This document shows positions 52,106-61,080 of a stretch of DNA of 64,000 bases, piece after piece; positions within the stretch are counted from its first letter, which is position 1, and every line of letters starts with the position of its first letter. The position numbers and the translations under genes were made by a program. The notes under the pieces are model-generated. The model had not been told where the DNA came from and did not search any database. It saw only the letters and a program-made list of their open reading frames with translations. Origin of the DNA: UBA8106 sp913052135 (GTDB lineage Bacteria > Acidobacteriota > Vicinamibacteria > Vicinamibacterales > UBA823); the NCBI GenBank assembly GCA_913052135.1, contig CAJXDY010000003.1, positions 1 through 64,000 on the forward strand, in the 5' to 3' direction.

Positions 52106-53094
52106 GACTTATTACTGTCTTCGGTATCGTTATGCGAAAGCGGTGTGACGAGTAGGTTACCAATCTTTTGCTCAAACGGTTCTTGGCGACGTTCTGTCTT
52201 GCCTGTAATGATGACATTGCGAAAGTTCGAACCATCCGGCACTCTCACACCATCGGTAACGACACAATGGTCGAGTGAACACCTAGCACCGACATGTACG
52301 TTATCCCAAAGGACAGTTCGGATAACTTGTGTGTCCTGCCCGATCTTAGTTCCAACCCCATGCAGTAGTGATTCCTTGTCCTCGGCTAACGCAAGGGATA
52401 CCTCTAGATAATCTTTAGGAGTGCCAATATCGAGAAATTGTTCTGTGATCATATGAACCTGAATAGCGCGAGTGTGTTTTGAGGCCAGCGTTGAATAGAT
52501 CCCACCGATAGTAGAAGCTGGTTCGCCAATTGGTAGCGTTTCAAAAACGGCAGGTTCTACCATCTGTACACCAACGAAATGATACGACGGTGTCGGATCT
52601 CCTGCTGGAACGAAGCGCTGAACCCATCCATCGTGGTCCGTCACGACTCCACCGTAACGTTGCGGGTTTGGGTTCGGCATGACTGCTAGGGTGACGCTGG
52701 CTTGTCGCTGTCGATGGGTCGTCATTAGGTCATGCACATTAACGTTAGTTAATGTGTCGCCATTCACTATAAGAAAGCTTCCGCTACCGAGCAGCGGAAG
52801 CGCCGCTCGTGGTCCGCCAGCTGAACCAAGAATCTTTGGTTCCCAGAGATATCGCACGTGCATTTCCAGATCGCGTCCGTCTCCGACAACGGCGGTGATA
52901 GTTTCTGGAAGGTAGTGTAAGTTTAAACAGACGTTTTGTATCCCTTGGTGTGCTAACCATGCCAGTACATGCCGAATAAACGGCGTGCCTGCAACTGGGA
53001 CAGCTGGCTTGGCACGGACGTAAGTGAGTGGGCGTAGTCGAGTCCCAATACCAGCCGTCAAAATGAGTGCATGATCCACTGTTACATTAATCAC
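52102..53094 (-). CDS. Sugar-1-phosphate nucleotidyltransferase (MurU-like)
   Basis: The 330 residues begin HALILTAGIGTRLRPLTYVRAKPAVPVAGTPFI, the NTP-transferase signature, and include NGDTLTNV. After ~230 residues there is a left-handed beta-helix-like part (GTKIGQDTQVIRTVLWDNVHVGARCSLDHCVV) that typical MurU proteins lack. It could be a UDP-MurNAc-forming enzyme with an added domain, or a pyrophosphorylase for another sugar. Overlap with the kinase gene supports a two-step pathway; the CYTH gene overlaps its start. Confidence 0.85.
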   Translation of the reverse strand: MINVTVDHALILTAGIGTRLRPLTYVRAKPAVPVAGTPFIRHVLAWLAHQGIQNVCLNLHYLPETITAVVGDGRDLEMHVRYLWEPKILGSAGGPRAALPLLGSGSFLIVNGDTLTNVNVHDLMTTHRQRQASVTLAVMPNPNPQRYGGVVTDHDGWVQRFVPAGDPTPSYHFVGVQMVEPAVFETLPIGEPASTIGGIYSTLASKHTRAIQVHMITEQFLDIGTPKDYLEVSLALAEDKESLLHGVGTKIGQDTQVIRTVLWDNVHVGARCSLDHCVVTDGVRVPDGSNFRNVIITGKTERRQEPFEQKIGNLLVTPLSHNDTEDSNKS

Positions 53095-53651
53095 TGTAGG
53101 TTGCCGAACAACATATGAGTATCTTCAAGATGGCTAGACTCACAATGTTGGATGAACAAAGTATGGTACGACTTAGTGACATAATCAGAAGGAGTGCGGC
53201 CTAATCGGTCAGCAGCCATATGGATACTGTTTTCTGTTCCTTCCAATTCGACAAATGTTCCTATTGGTGTCTCATCTAGCGCAATTATTACATCCTTCCA
53301 ATTGAATTCTTCTCGATACTTCTCGTATCGAAATGCAACATGAAAGCCCACTCGTTCGAGCACGCGCAGCAAGGCTGAGCCATCTTCCACAGTAAGCTCT
53401 ATTTCTTCACGAAGCTTCATGGTAGATGATTGAGGTGGTCCCTTGAATGTTAATCGGCTTTCACGTGGTTCGATGCGAACGCGCAACACCGAGCAATCTT
53501 GATGCAATGTCTGTTTCGATGTATCTAGGACGTGATCACGTTGTAATCGACGCGGCCGTACAGGTGTCGCGCCAATTGACAGGATTACTGACTTGGCTTC
53601 GATTGGTGACGCAAAACGCAACTTGATCTCGCGTTCGAGTGACGTGGACAC
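53091..53651 (-). CDS. CYTH domain protein (class IV adenylate cyclase / triphosphatase-like)
   Basis: The 186 residues carry the triphosphate-tunnel fold signature EREIKLR (ExExK), the SVLRVRIEP and LTFKGP strands, EEIELTV and FVELEG. Members hydrolyse or cyclise triphosphates; which substrate this one uses cannot be told from the sequence. It opens the CYTH-nucleotidyltransferase-kinase-asnS-rimO unit and overlaps the next gene by 4 bases, so a role in triphosphate or nucleotide-sugar metabolism is plausible. Confidence 0.85.
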   Translation of the reverse strand: MSTSLEREIKLRFASPIEAKSVILSIGATPVRPRRLQRDHVLDTSKQTLHQDCSVLRVRIEPRESRLTFKGPPQSSTMKLREEIELTVEDGSALLRVLERVGFHVAFRYEKYREEFNWKDVIIALDETPIGTFVELEGTENSIHMAADRLGRTPSDYVTKSYHTLFIQHCESSHLEDTHMLFGNLQ

Positions 53652-53797
53652 AGTTCTTTTGTGGTTGATTCTAGACTCTTGAATTATAGCGAGATTGGTC
53701 GGCGTCTGCCACGCTACCTCACTAGTCGCAGGATGAACTAGTTAGAACGTTTGGTAGGGTTGATCCATAAAAACGGTTCTTCCAACATTTTCGTAAA

Positions 53798-54958
53798 TTA
53801 AGTCAGGCGTGTTTGATAGGAGCATCCTTGGAGCGGGGGTGAGCCAACCTGCTTACCGAAGAGTAGAACTTTGTGTGTGCTGCCCAGTCCACCCGGCATT
53901 AGAAGGGTACGAGCGGCAAGACGACGCTTGAGACCTACTCTTTCATCGACTTCTTGTCGCAGATGTTCTACCGCACCAAGACCGAGAAGAAAATAGGTCT
54001 GATCGAGTACTCCAAGTGTGCTTAGATCTGTTTCTTCGGCGGCGGTTCTGATCGACGTCAAATCGATATGGCTTGTGAGATCCCATTCGCCAGGTTCATT
54101 GAGCCAGTCGAATTGAGATGCGGAACTTTCATTTTTAGACGCGGCCGGTTGGATGGTGAGATGTTGCTGTTGTGCAGTAAAAGTACCGTTAACACTTTCG
54201 GTGGCGAACAATTCCTGGGCCAACTTACCGTAATCGATGAGAATGATAAATCCATGCTCTAGGCTTGATGACGCATTCCGGATCCAATCAAGGGCATGTA
54301 AATTTACTTCGGCTTGTCCATGCAGTGGCAACTGCGTTCCCAGACGTTGGAAGTAATCGTCTAGGGCTGGGGTCGATAGCGGACCGAGGCGTTCAATTAG
54401 CTTGCCGTTCTCGGCGTCGATGTAGGTTTCTCTAAGTCCTTTAAAAGTCATGGTGATGCGATGGGTGGGGAAGGCGTCGAGCAGTTCATTAGCAAAGATG
54501 ACGCCTTGAGAAACATTTGGCAACGTATCACTACTTGTCACCAATTTTCTTACATGTTGACCCAGGTTCTCTTCGTGTTTAGCGCGTGCTTGAGAACTCC
54601 GCTCAATAAGGTGCAATCGAATGGAATCGTAAAATCCAGTCTCCATTGTGGCCGCAGCATCGAGGATGTCATGAGCGAGGCGAGCGTTACCAGCTCCGAC
54701 TTCAACCAGATTAAACCCGTCAGTGTTTGTCGTTGAAGTGATCAGCTGCCACATTTCGGCTAGCTGCACCGCGATCAATTCACCAAACAGTGGTCCAACG
54801 TCTACACTGGTATAAAAATCCCCCGTGCGACCGGAGCGTTGTTCGTTGCGAGCATAATAGCCACCGGTTTGGTGATAGAGTGCCGCTTCCATGTACTCCG
54901 CAAAGGTCAGCGGGCCTTCTGTGCGGATCTGCGCAATGATTAGATCGCGGAGGAGCAT
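53798..54958 (-). CDS. MidA/NDUFAF7-like SAM-dependent methyltransferase
   Basis: The 386 residues match the COG1565-type family: GPLTFAEYMEAALYHQTGGYYAR, GDFYTSVDVGPLFGELIAVQLAEMW, the SAM site NLVEVGAGNARLAHDIL and FANELLDAFPTHRI. The mitochondrial homologue methylates an arginine of a complex I subunit. Whether the bacterial member does the same is not shown here, and no nuo genes are nearby. ATG 54958 is chosen because the family starts LRDLIIAQI; a further 21 codons upstream overlap the protease gene. Confidence 0.88.
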   Translation of the reverse strand: MLLRDLIIAQIRTEGPLTFAEYMEAALYHQTGGYYARNEQRSGRTGDFYTSVDVGPLFGELIAVQLAEMWQLITSTTNTDGFNLVEVGAGNARLAHDILDAAATMETGFYDSIRLHLIERSSQARAKHEENLGQHVRKLVTSSDTLPNVSQGVIFANELLDAFPTHRITMTFKGLRETYIDAENGKLIERLGPLSTPALDDYFQRLGTQLPLHGQAEVNLHALDWIRNASSSLEHGFIILIDYGKLAQELFATESVNGTFTAQQQHLTIQPAASKNESSASQFDWLNEPGEWDLTSHIDLTSIRTAAEETDLSTLGVLDQTYFLLGLGAVEHLRQEVDERVGLKRRLAARTLLMPGGLGSTHKVLLFGKQVGSPPLQGCSYQTRLT

Positions 54959-54975
54959 GGACACGAGTAAGCCGG

Positions 54976-56478
54976 TTACTCCTTGGTGACTTGGAGGAAT
55001 ACCTCCGCTCCCGTCCGCCACACTAGGAACAGTGCGGTCTGTCCTGATTCAACTTCGCGTAACATGCTGGTTGCCTCAGTTGCTTGTGTGATTTCCGTGC
55101 GGTTGATTTCAAGAATAATGTCACCGCGTTGAATTCCGCCACGAGCGGCTGCACCCCGGTCCTGGAGAGCGCTAACCACTGCGCCACTTATGTCAGATGG
55201 TGTACGTAAGCGGCGAGACAATTGTCCAGTGAGATCGGTCAATGTCATACCAAAGCCTGTGTCTAGGTTTTCGGTGCGTGCGCTACGGTCTTGTCCTTCG
55301 TTTTCCAGATCCAGTTCTGCAATAGTGATCTCTAATGTCGTGCGTTCTCGGTCACGTACGATTGTTACCGGTACCGTTGTATCGGGTGGCGTCTTGACCA
55401 CTTTATTTTGTAGATCGCTCGTATCTTCAACCGTTTCACCGTTGAATTCAACGATTACGTCACCAGGTTGGAGACCTCCACGGGATGCCGGACCACCGGG
55501 CTCGACGCTGGAGACAACAGCACCACGACGATCAGACAACCCAAAAGCTTCGACGGCTTCTTGTTGGACTCGGGTGATTTGAATGCCGATCCGCCCTCTC
55601 GTCACCTTTCCTTCACGTAATTGTGGTAACAACTCGCGGACAACATTAATTGGGATTGCGAATCCAATGCCAAGATTACTCGCTCGGTTGGATACGATTG
55701 CTGTGTTAATTCCGATGACTTCACCGCGGATATTAAGGAGTGGGCCACCTGAGTTACCTGGATTAATGGCCGCATCTGTCTGTAAAACATCCTGACTTCG
55801 TCCTTCTGCCACCGGAAATGGTCGTCCGATCGCACTTATAACGCCGACGGTAACGGTGTGCGCCAAGTTAAATGGATTCCCAATTGCCATAACCCAATCG
55901 CCTGGTTCCATTTGATCAGAGTCCCCGAATTTTGCTACCGACAGATCGCGGTTAGGGAGTTCAACCAACTTGATTAACGCGCTATCGCTTAATTGATCGC
56001 GGCCAATGATTTCCGCCTCGAAAAATTCACCTGCTTCACCTTCAAAGAATCCCACCTGAATTCTGGTTGCATCTTCAACAACGTGGTTGTTTGTCAGAAT
56101 AAAACCTTCATCATCAATTAAGAAGCCGGTGCCAGCACCTTCCGTGACTTCTTCTTCAGGTTGCGGACGTTGTTCTGGGGTGCCAAAGAATCGGCGTAGG
56201 AGGTCGTCTCCGCCAAAAAAATCTGTTAATTCCTGAGTGCGTCTTCTCGATTCAGTGCGAATATTAACGACCATCGGCGTTTGTGCTTTAGCGATTGCAC
56301 GAAATGTATTGGCATCGATGGTACCAACGATCGGATTACTGTTCATCGGTGGGGCAGTGGACGTTTGCGCCGATGATGATGACGACAAGTCGAGTCGAGA
56401 TGTGATGACCATACCGATAGCCATCGATACCACTCCAACTAACACCATGGAATAAAAAGTTGTTTTTCGCGCTGACAT
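54976..56478 (-). CDS. HtrA/DegP-like periplasmic serine protease
   Basis: A 500-residue protein with an N-terminal membrane anchor or signal (FYSMVLVGVVSMAIGMVI), a Ser-rich linker, the trypsin-like domain with triad H132 (NNHVVED), D165 (SDSALIKL) and S243 (GNSGGPL), and two PDZ domains (SVEPGGPASRGGLQPGDVIVEF; ALQDRGAAARGGIQRGDIILEI). It degrades or refolds misfolded envelope proteins. GGGAGGAAAT precedes the ATG. The methyltransferase gene begins 17 bases after its stop. Confidence 0.95.
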   Translation of the reverse strand: MSARKTTFYSMVLVGVVSMAIGMVITSRLDLSSSSSAQTSTAPPMNSNPIVGTIDANTFRAIAKAQTPMVVNIRTESRRRTQELTDFFGGDDLLRRFFGTPEQRPQPEEEVTEGAGTGFLIDDEGFILTNNHVVEDATRIQVGFFEGEAGEFFEAEIIGRDQLSDSALIKLVELPNRDLSVAKFGDSDQMEPGDWVMAIGNPFNLAHTVTVGVISAIGRPFPVAEGRSQDVLQTDAAINPGNSGGPLLNIRGEVIGINTAIVSNRASNLGIGFAIPINVVRELLPQLREGKVTRGRIGIQITRVQQEAVEAFGLSDRRGAVVSSVEPGGPASRGGLQPGDVIVEFNGETVEDTSDLQNKVVKTPPDTTVPVTIVRDRERTTLEITIAELDLENEGQDRSARTENLDTGFGMTLTDLTGQLSRRLRTPSDISGAVVSALQDRGAAARGGIQRGDIILEINRTEITQATEATSMLREVESGQTALFLVWRTGAEVFLQVTKE

Positions 56479-56530
56479 CTATTTCCTCCCGCTTGGGGTC
56501 AGAACCATACTTCTATTCTCTTACAGTTTC

Positions 56531-57715
56531 TTACTCCGCGAGTGCCACAACCGTTGTCTGAAGCGGCCCAGTGACTGTTGCGTCGTTCTCACTAACGTAC
56601 ATATTAATTTCGGTCCGTACGCCGAATGATTCAAAGTAGACTCCCGGTTCGATTGTAAAGCCCGTTCCGGGTAAGATTCGGCGCTCATCACGAGTTTCAT
56701 AATTATCTAGGTGGACGCCATTTCCATGGACTTCTTCACCTAGGCTATGACCAGTTCGATGGAGAATTCGGTCACCGTAACCAGCACGGTCAATGGCACG
56801 ACGAGTGATTTGATCAATTTCCCATCCGCGAAGATCGCGACCCTTCTGAACTGCCGATTGTACCGTACTTACTGCTTCGTCACGTGCGAGTCTGATAGCC
56901 TCGAAGGCTCGGCAAATCGCATCTGGGGGTTGTGCCCCAACATAACCAACCCAAGTGATATCGGCGAAGACCGCACCAGGCTCATCGAGTTTGCCCCAGA
57001 GATCGAGCAACACAACTTGGTCTCGACAGATAGCCCGAGACGAAGTAGCTGTTGGCATATAGTGTGGGCTCGCTGAGTGCTCCTGCGTCGCTACGACTGG
57101 AGCTGAATCACTGATTAGTCCCTCTTCCTGGAACCAGGCAACCATTTGTTGTTGGATTTCATATTCTGTCGGTTTATGGCCATCTCGAATGGCCTTCCGA
57201 ATTGTTTCAAAAGTCCGATCTTTGATGCGGTATAAGCGCTCGGAGGCTGCTTGATGTTGCGTCAGCATCTTGGCGTCCCAGCTGGCTTCAAAACGTTGCA
57301 CTAAGTCGCCTGATGAGGAGACGTTGATTCCGAGACGTCGCAGGAGGTCAATTGTGCCGGCATCGACCCGGGAAATATACGGGATCGCACATTCTGGCGA
57401 GTATTCCATTGCGACGTGACGGCAACTACCCAGTAAAATCTTGAGTTGCTTTTCAAGAGTTTCTCGTTCGAGGTAGATGAATTTCTCTCCAGGCAATGCA
57501 TCAAGCGTGTGGCGTTCTATCGCGTGCACAAGGCCACGTGGCTGGCCCGTAGCAGGAATTAAGTAGTACCATCGTCGGCTCGCGAGGATATTTTCATAAC
57601 TCAGCCCAGCTAAGCGTTTAGCGATCGGATTCGATCCATTGAAATCGTACAGAAGCCAACCATCCAGCTGATCTGCGCGCAATGCAGCTTGAATTGCTTG
57701 AATGTCCAACTGCAT
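56531..57715 (-). CDS. M24 family metallopeptidase (Xaa-Pro aminopeptidase-like)
   Basis: The 394 residues have an N-terminal creatinase-like domain (GWLLYDFNGSNPIAKRLAGL) and a pita-bread domain with the five metal ligands: Asp in LLDLWG, Asp in FADITWVG, His in HRTGHSLGEEVHGNG, Glu in FTIEPGVYFE and Glu in RTEINMYV. It has no signal peptide, so it probably acts on proline-containing peptides in the cytoplasm. The 52 bases to the HtrA gene suggest co-transcription. Confidence 0.92.
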   Translation of the reverse strand: MQLDIQAIQAALRADQLDGWLLYDFNGSNPIAKRLAGLSYENILASRRWYYLIPATGQPRGLVHAIERHTLDALPGEKFIYLERETLEKQLKILLGSCRHVAMEYSPECAIPYISRVDAGTIDLLRRLGINVSSSGDLVQRFEASWDAKMLTQHQAASERLYRIKDRTFETIRKAIRDGHKPTEYEIQQQMVAWFQEEGLISDSAPVVATQEHSASPHYMPTATSSRAICRDQVVLLDLWGKLDEPGAVFADITWVGYVGAQPPDAICRAFEAIRLARDEAVSTVQSAVQKGRDLRGWEIDQITRRAIDRAGYGDRILHRTGHSLGEEVHGNGVHLDNYETRDERRILPGTGFTIEPGVYFESFGVRTEINMYVSENDATVTGPLQTTVVALAE

Positions 57716-57865
57716 AGTATCCAGTATAGCAGCGCCTTTCAGTAGTTATGACTCCCCTAATTGAGAAGTAGTTCGTACTTTTTTCAAAAAAATATCCTCA
57801 ATGACATTTTTAGGTGATTTAGCTCGACCAATTTACCGATCTGACGGTCTGATATAGGTGTAGGT

Positions 57866-57885
57866 GAACTTCGTCACCGAAGTTC
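57866..57885. promoter_or_regulatory. Perfect inverted repeat abutting the -10 box, possible operator
   Basis: GAACTTCG, loop TCAC, CGAAGTTC: an 8-bp perfect dyad that ends directly against the TATAAT at 57886. A repressor or activator binding here would control the downstream VWFA gene. The dyad also fills the spacer where RNA polymerase would contact the promoter. Function is inferred from position. Confidence 0.55.
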
Positions 57886-57891
57886 TATAAT
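57886..57891 (+). promoter_or_regulatory. Consensus -10 box for the VWFA-protein gene
   Basis: TATAAT is an exact match to the sigma-70 -10 hexamer and lies 96 bases before ATG 57987. No good -35 is found 17 bases upstream (GGTGAA region), which is what an activator-dependent or operator-covered promoter might show. Confidence 0.5.
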
Positions 57892-57986
57892 GGAGGCAGA
57901 CTTTAGATTTCGCGACGTGCCAAGTTGTATCAGTAGTTGCTGTATTTGTGAGAGTTAGTCATCATTTTTGTATATGGAGTTTGCTC

Positions 57987-60119
57987 ATGTTGACCATATC
58001 TAGAACATTGATGATTCTTTGCGCAGTTTTTCTATTTGAAGCTGGGTCGTCCTTAGCTCAGCAAACCATGCCCGATCCGGACACGCAACAGCCGCCAGTT
58101 ACGTTTCGACTGGAAGTTAACTATGTTGAGGTCGATGCGGTTGTCACCGACGAGAATGGAGACTTTGTTGACGACCTCACGGTCGATGATTTTGAGGTCT
58201 TAGAGGATGGCGCAAGCCAAACGGTGACAGCTTTTTCTAGAATTCGTATTCCCGTCGAGCGCCCTACGCGCTTACTGTTTTCTGATCGTCAAATTGAGGA
58301 GGATGTTAGCACCAATCGCAGGCCTTTCGATGGCCGTGTTTTTGTTCTGGCGCTTGATGATTTACACACGACACCCTTACGGACGTCGTACGTTAAGCGG
58401 GCTGCCACCGAATTTATCGAACAGTATCTAGGTGCCAATGATCTGGTCTCTGTAGTTTTTACCAGTGGTCGCACGGATGCGGCTCAGGGTTTCACTGGAA
58501 ACCAGCGCCTGCTCTTGGAGGCAGTTGACCGATTTATAGGGCGTGCTGCGCGATCGAGCGTGCTTACACGCAGCGATACTTACTATCGACGGCTTAGCGA
58601 CCGACCGGATTTTGCACCAATTGGAGACGAGTTGGGTTTTGAACGGAGCGACAACGCTCGGTCAACATATGCAACATTACGAACTCTCTCGCAATGGCTT
58701 GGTGGCCTGCGCGGTCGGCGGAAGGCTGTCATCTTTTTCAGTCAAGGTATCGATTACGATATTTACGATATCAACCAGCCGTTAGCGTTAACGGTACAGT
58801 CTGAAGTGCGCCGCACTATTGCCATGGCAACGCAAACGAATGTTTCAATTTACACAATTGATCCGAGAGGATTAACGACGGTTGGCAGCGATCAAATTGA
58901 GGTGTTTGGAGTGATTCCTGATGATCGCTTTTCAGGCACCGAAACGGGGCTTAGAAGCGACTCTCTTCGCGACGATCTACGACTTGCCCAGGATAGTTTG
59001 CGGGTTCTTGCAGATGAGACTGGCGGGATGGCTTTCATCAATTCTAACGATTTATCCAGTGCCTTTGCTGCGATTATTCGTGATAACAGCTCCTACTACG
59101 TACTTGGGTACTATCCTACAAATGAACGTCGTGATGGCAAGTCGCGCACGATTGACGTCCTTGTCAACCGACCAGGCGTTACAGTGCGTTCAAGAAAGGA
59201 GTACTTGGCACCGAGTGGAAAAGCGGAAGAGTTTAATTTAGTAGAGGCTGGTCGAAACACGTCGAAAGAATTGCGTGAAGTGATGACCAGTCCACTGCCA
59301 GTCAGCGGGCTTGGTTTAAGTGTTGCGGCCCTACCATATCTTGGGGATGGAGAGAATGTTTCGCTGTCGGTGATCGTTGAAATTGATCCGGCGGGTTTGA
59401 CCTTTATTGAACGAGATGGCAATTTCGTCGACACGGTTGAGCTATCAGTGACTGTGTTAGATTCGGCAGGCAAAATCCGTGGAGGAGAAAGTCAAACTCT
59501 GGAACTAGATCTCCCTCCTGAAACCCATGAGGTGATTTCACGTTATGGACTTAAGGTCCTTTCACGAGTTGATCTGAAACCTGGTCGGTATCAGGTTCTA
59601 GTGGCGTCTCGGGAAAGTGGTGGAGGTGCAGTAGGTAGTGTGCACCGTTATCTCGATGTTCCAGATTTTTCTGAGGATGCAATACAAATGAGTGGCCTTG
59701 CCATTACATCTGCTGTGGCAAGTCGAACCCCAAGTGCGAAACTTGATCCGAGGTTCGAGGATGTGCTGCCGGCGATGCCGACGACCCAGCGGGAATTTCT
59801 CCGAGGCGATGAACTTTATCTTTATGTTGATGTGTACGACAACGAACTAAAAAGACCGCACTCGGTTGATATTACGACCACGGTCCTCGATAGTGAGGAG
59901 AGAGTTGTATTTAGCACTGTGGACACACGCTCGCACACGGAATTGAAAGGTGCACGGGGCGGATATGGTCACGTTGTAAAAATTTCCACCGCCGAGTTTC
60001 CGTACGGCTTCTATGTGTTACGGACAGAGGCCATTTCTCGGCTGGCTCCAGGTTCACCCGTGTTCCGAGAATCGAAGTTCGTAGTGCTGAACCCTCAGTC
60101 TGCTTCCACCAGTCAATGA
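57987..60119 (+). CDS. Secreted VWFA-related Acidobacterial-type protein
   Basis: ATG 57987 with GGAG upstream gives a signal peptide (LTISRTLMILCAVFLFEAGSSLAQQ). Then comes TFRLEVNYVEVDAVVTDENGDFVDDLTVDDFEVLEDG, the beta-sandwich start of a family abundant in Acidobacteria. It is followed by a von Willebrand A-type domain with FVLALDDLHTT, KAVIFFSQGIDYDIYD and DPRGLTTVG, and SYYVLGYYPTNERRDGKSRTIDVLVNRPGVTVRSRKEYLAP. The last ~290 residues are predicted beta-rich without a recognised name. Members are exported; their molecular role is not known to me. 710 residues in total. Confidence 0.88.
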   Translation: MLTISRTLMILCAVFLFEAGSSLAQQTMPDPDTQQPPVTFRLEVNYVEVDAVVTDENGDFVDDLTVDDFEVLEDGASQTVTAFSRIRIPVERPTRLLFSDRQIEEDVSTNRRPFDGRVFVLALDDLHTTPLRTSYVKRAATEFIEQYLGANDLVSVVFTSGRTDAAQGFTGNQRLLLEAVDRFIGRAARSSVLTRSDTYYRRLSDRPDFAPIGDELGFERSDNARSTYATLRTLSQWLGGLRGRRKAVIFFSQGIDYDIYDINQPLALTVQSEVRRTIAMATQTNVSIYTIDPRGLTTVGSDQIEVFGVIPDDRFSGTETGLRSDSLRDDLRLAQDSLRVLADETGGMAFINSNDLSSAFAAIIRDNSSYYVLGYYPTNERRDGKSRTIDVLVNRPGVTVRSRKEYLAPSGKAEEFNLVEAGRNTSKELREVMTSPLPVSGLGLSVAALPYLGDGENVSLSVIVEIDPAGLTFIERDGNFVDTVELSVTVLDSAGKIRGGESQTLELDLPPETHEVISRYGLKVLSRVDLKPGRYQVLVASRESGGGAVGSVHRYLDVPDFSEDAIQMSGLAITSAVASRTPSAKLDPRFEDVLPAMPTTQREFLRGDELYLYVDVYDNELKRPHSVDITTTVLDSEERVVFSTVDTRSHTELKGARGGYGHVVKISTAEFPYGFYVLRTEAISRLAPGSPVFRESKFVVLNPQSASTSQ

Positions 60120-60162
60120 CCTAGTATTTCGTCCAGCGTCTGGTCTCGCGGAGCAGATAACA

Positions 60163-60200
60163 ACGGACTGAGAGGTCCTTATAGTAGCCCCTCAATCCGT
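60163..60200. terminator. Imperfect inverted repeat between convergent genes
   Basis: ACGGACTGAGAGG pairs with CCCCTCAATCCGT over 13 positions with two mismatches and a 12-base loop. It lies between the stops of the VWFA gene (plus) and the small secreted protein (minus). No T run follows on either strand, so a bidirectional terminator is only a suggestion. Confidence 0.4.
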
Positions 60201-60240
60201 GTGATCCGAATGGCCGGGTAACTTTGTCAAACGACGAATA

Positions 60241-60825
60241 CTAGCTTTCAGATTCAGCCTCTTCAGCCTCTTCAGCCTCTTCTTCAACAGGATCGGGAAG
60301 CTCGTCGACCTGAGTCGCTTCGATTTCGCCGTTTGCATGACTAAACTGGAAACTATTACGATTCATCCGCGAACTGCGCGGTATCCGCAATTCGATCGTC
60401 GTGATTTCGCCAACCAGTAATGGTTGGCGCACTCGCTGTGAGTCGCCCCCGACCGGATTGCCGTCGGAATCATACCAGAACTCATCGACTTTCAAACCTG
60501 CGATAGCACCTGTTGCTCGGTTCTGAATTCGAATCTTTGTGACGACCTCACCATCGATGACTTCTGTCTCAGGTGCGAGATAGGCCACCTCGGCGATTCC
60601 TCTAACTGGCGCAACGAATCTAGGTCGTTCGGATTCCGCTGGTGCCTCTGCAGGCGCCTCCGCAGTATCAGTTGGTGAAACTTCCGGTTCAGTTGCCGGA
60701 GCTTCTTCTACAGTGGTTTCCGACAGGGTGGACTCGTCCCCATTACTCGATCCCCCTCCACATCCCAGCGCTGACAGGGTCAGGCTCACTAGTGCAATTC
60801 CCCAAATAAAACTCAGGCGATTCAT
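60241..60825 (-). CDS. Small acidic secreted protein, possibly a lipoprotein
   Basis: I do not recognise the family. ATG 60825, preceded by GGAGGAAGTC, gives a signal sequence RLSFIWGIALVSLTLSALGCGGGSS whose Cys could be lipidated, although the residues before it are not a perfect lipobox. A Glu/Pro/Ala/Thr-rich linker of ~55 residues follows. Then comes a ~100-residue folded part (GIAEVAYLAPETEVIDGEVVTKIRIQNRATGAIAGLKVDEFWYD...) that looks like a beta-sandwich about bond or subunit contacts unknown, and a Glu/Ala tail (EEEAEEAEEAESES) encoded by a 9-bp repeat. 194 residues. Confidence 0.75.
   Translation of the reverse strand: MNRLSFIWGIALVSLTLSALGCGGGSSNGDESTLSETTVEEAPATEPEVSPTDTAEAPAEAPAESERPRFVAPVRGIAEVAYLAPETEVIDGEVVTKIRIQNRATGAIAGLKVDEFWYDSDGNPVGGDSQRVRQPLLVGEITTIELRIPRSSRMNRNSFQFSHANGEIEATQVDELPDPVEEEAEEAEEAESES
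60249..60284. repeat. Short tandem repeat (9-bp unit) at the 3' end of the acidic secreted protein gene
   Basis: GCCTCTTCA-type units repeat about three times, coding the Glu-Glu-Ala stretch near the C-terminus. Such a repeat can vary in copy number without a frameshift. Confidence 0.7.
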
Positions 60826-61080
60826 GACTTCCTCCCTATTAAATGCCCCTCTTCGATGGATTAGGATTATAGGGCCATTATCGTAAAAGCTCAACGGCAT
60901 GCAGACACGGCTAGGCTCATCTATCTTTGTGCCGTCCTTCGACTCCAGTTTAATTGCTGTGCATCTCCTTAGTGGCTATTTGTGATGATTTAGTCTGTAA
61001 CTATCATAGGAGCGAGTAAAACAAGGCTGATTTCTCGCCATGGCTGGCTATTTCAGGCTCTAGAGATCTGGTCTATTGGA

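Noticed and set aside
54959..55021. 21-residue extension of the methyltransferase overlapping the HtrA gene
   Set aside because: The sequence is Gly/Ser/Pro-rich without family match; ATG 54958 gives the usual start.
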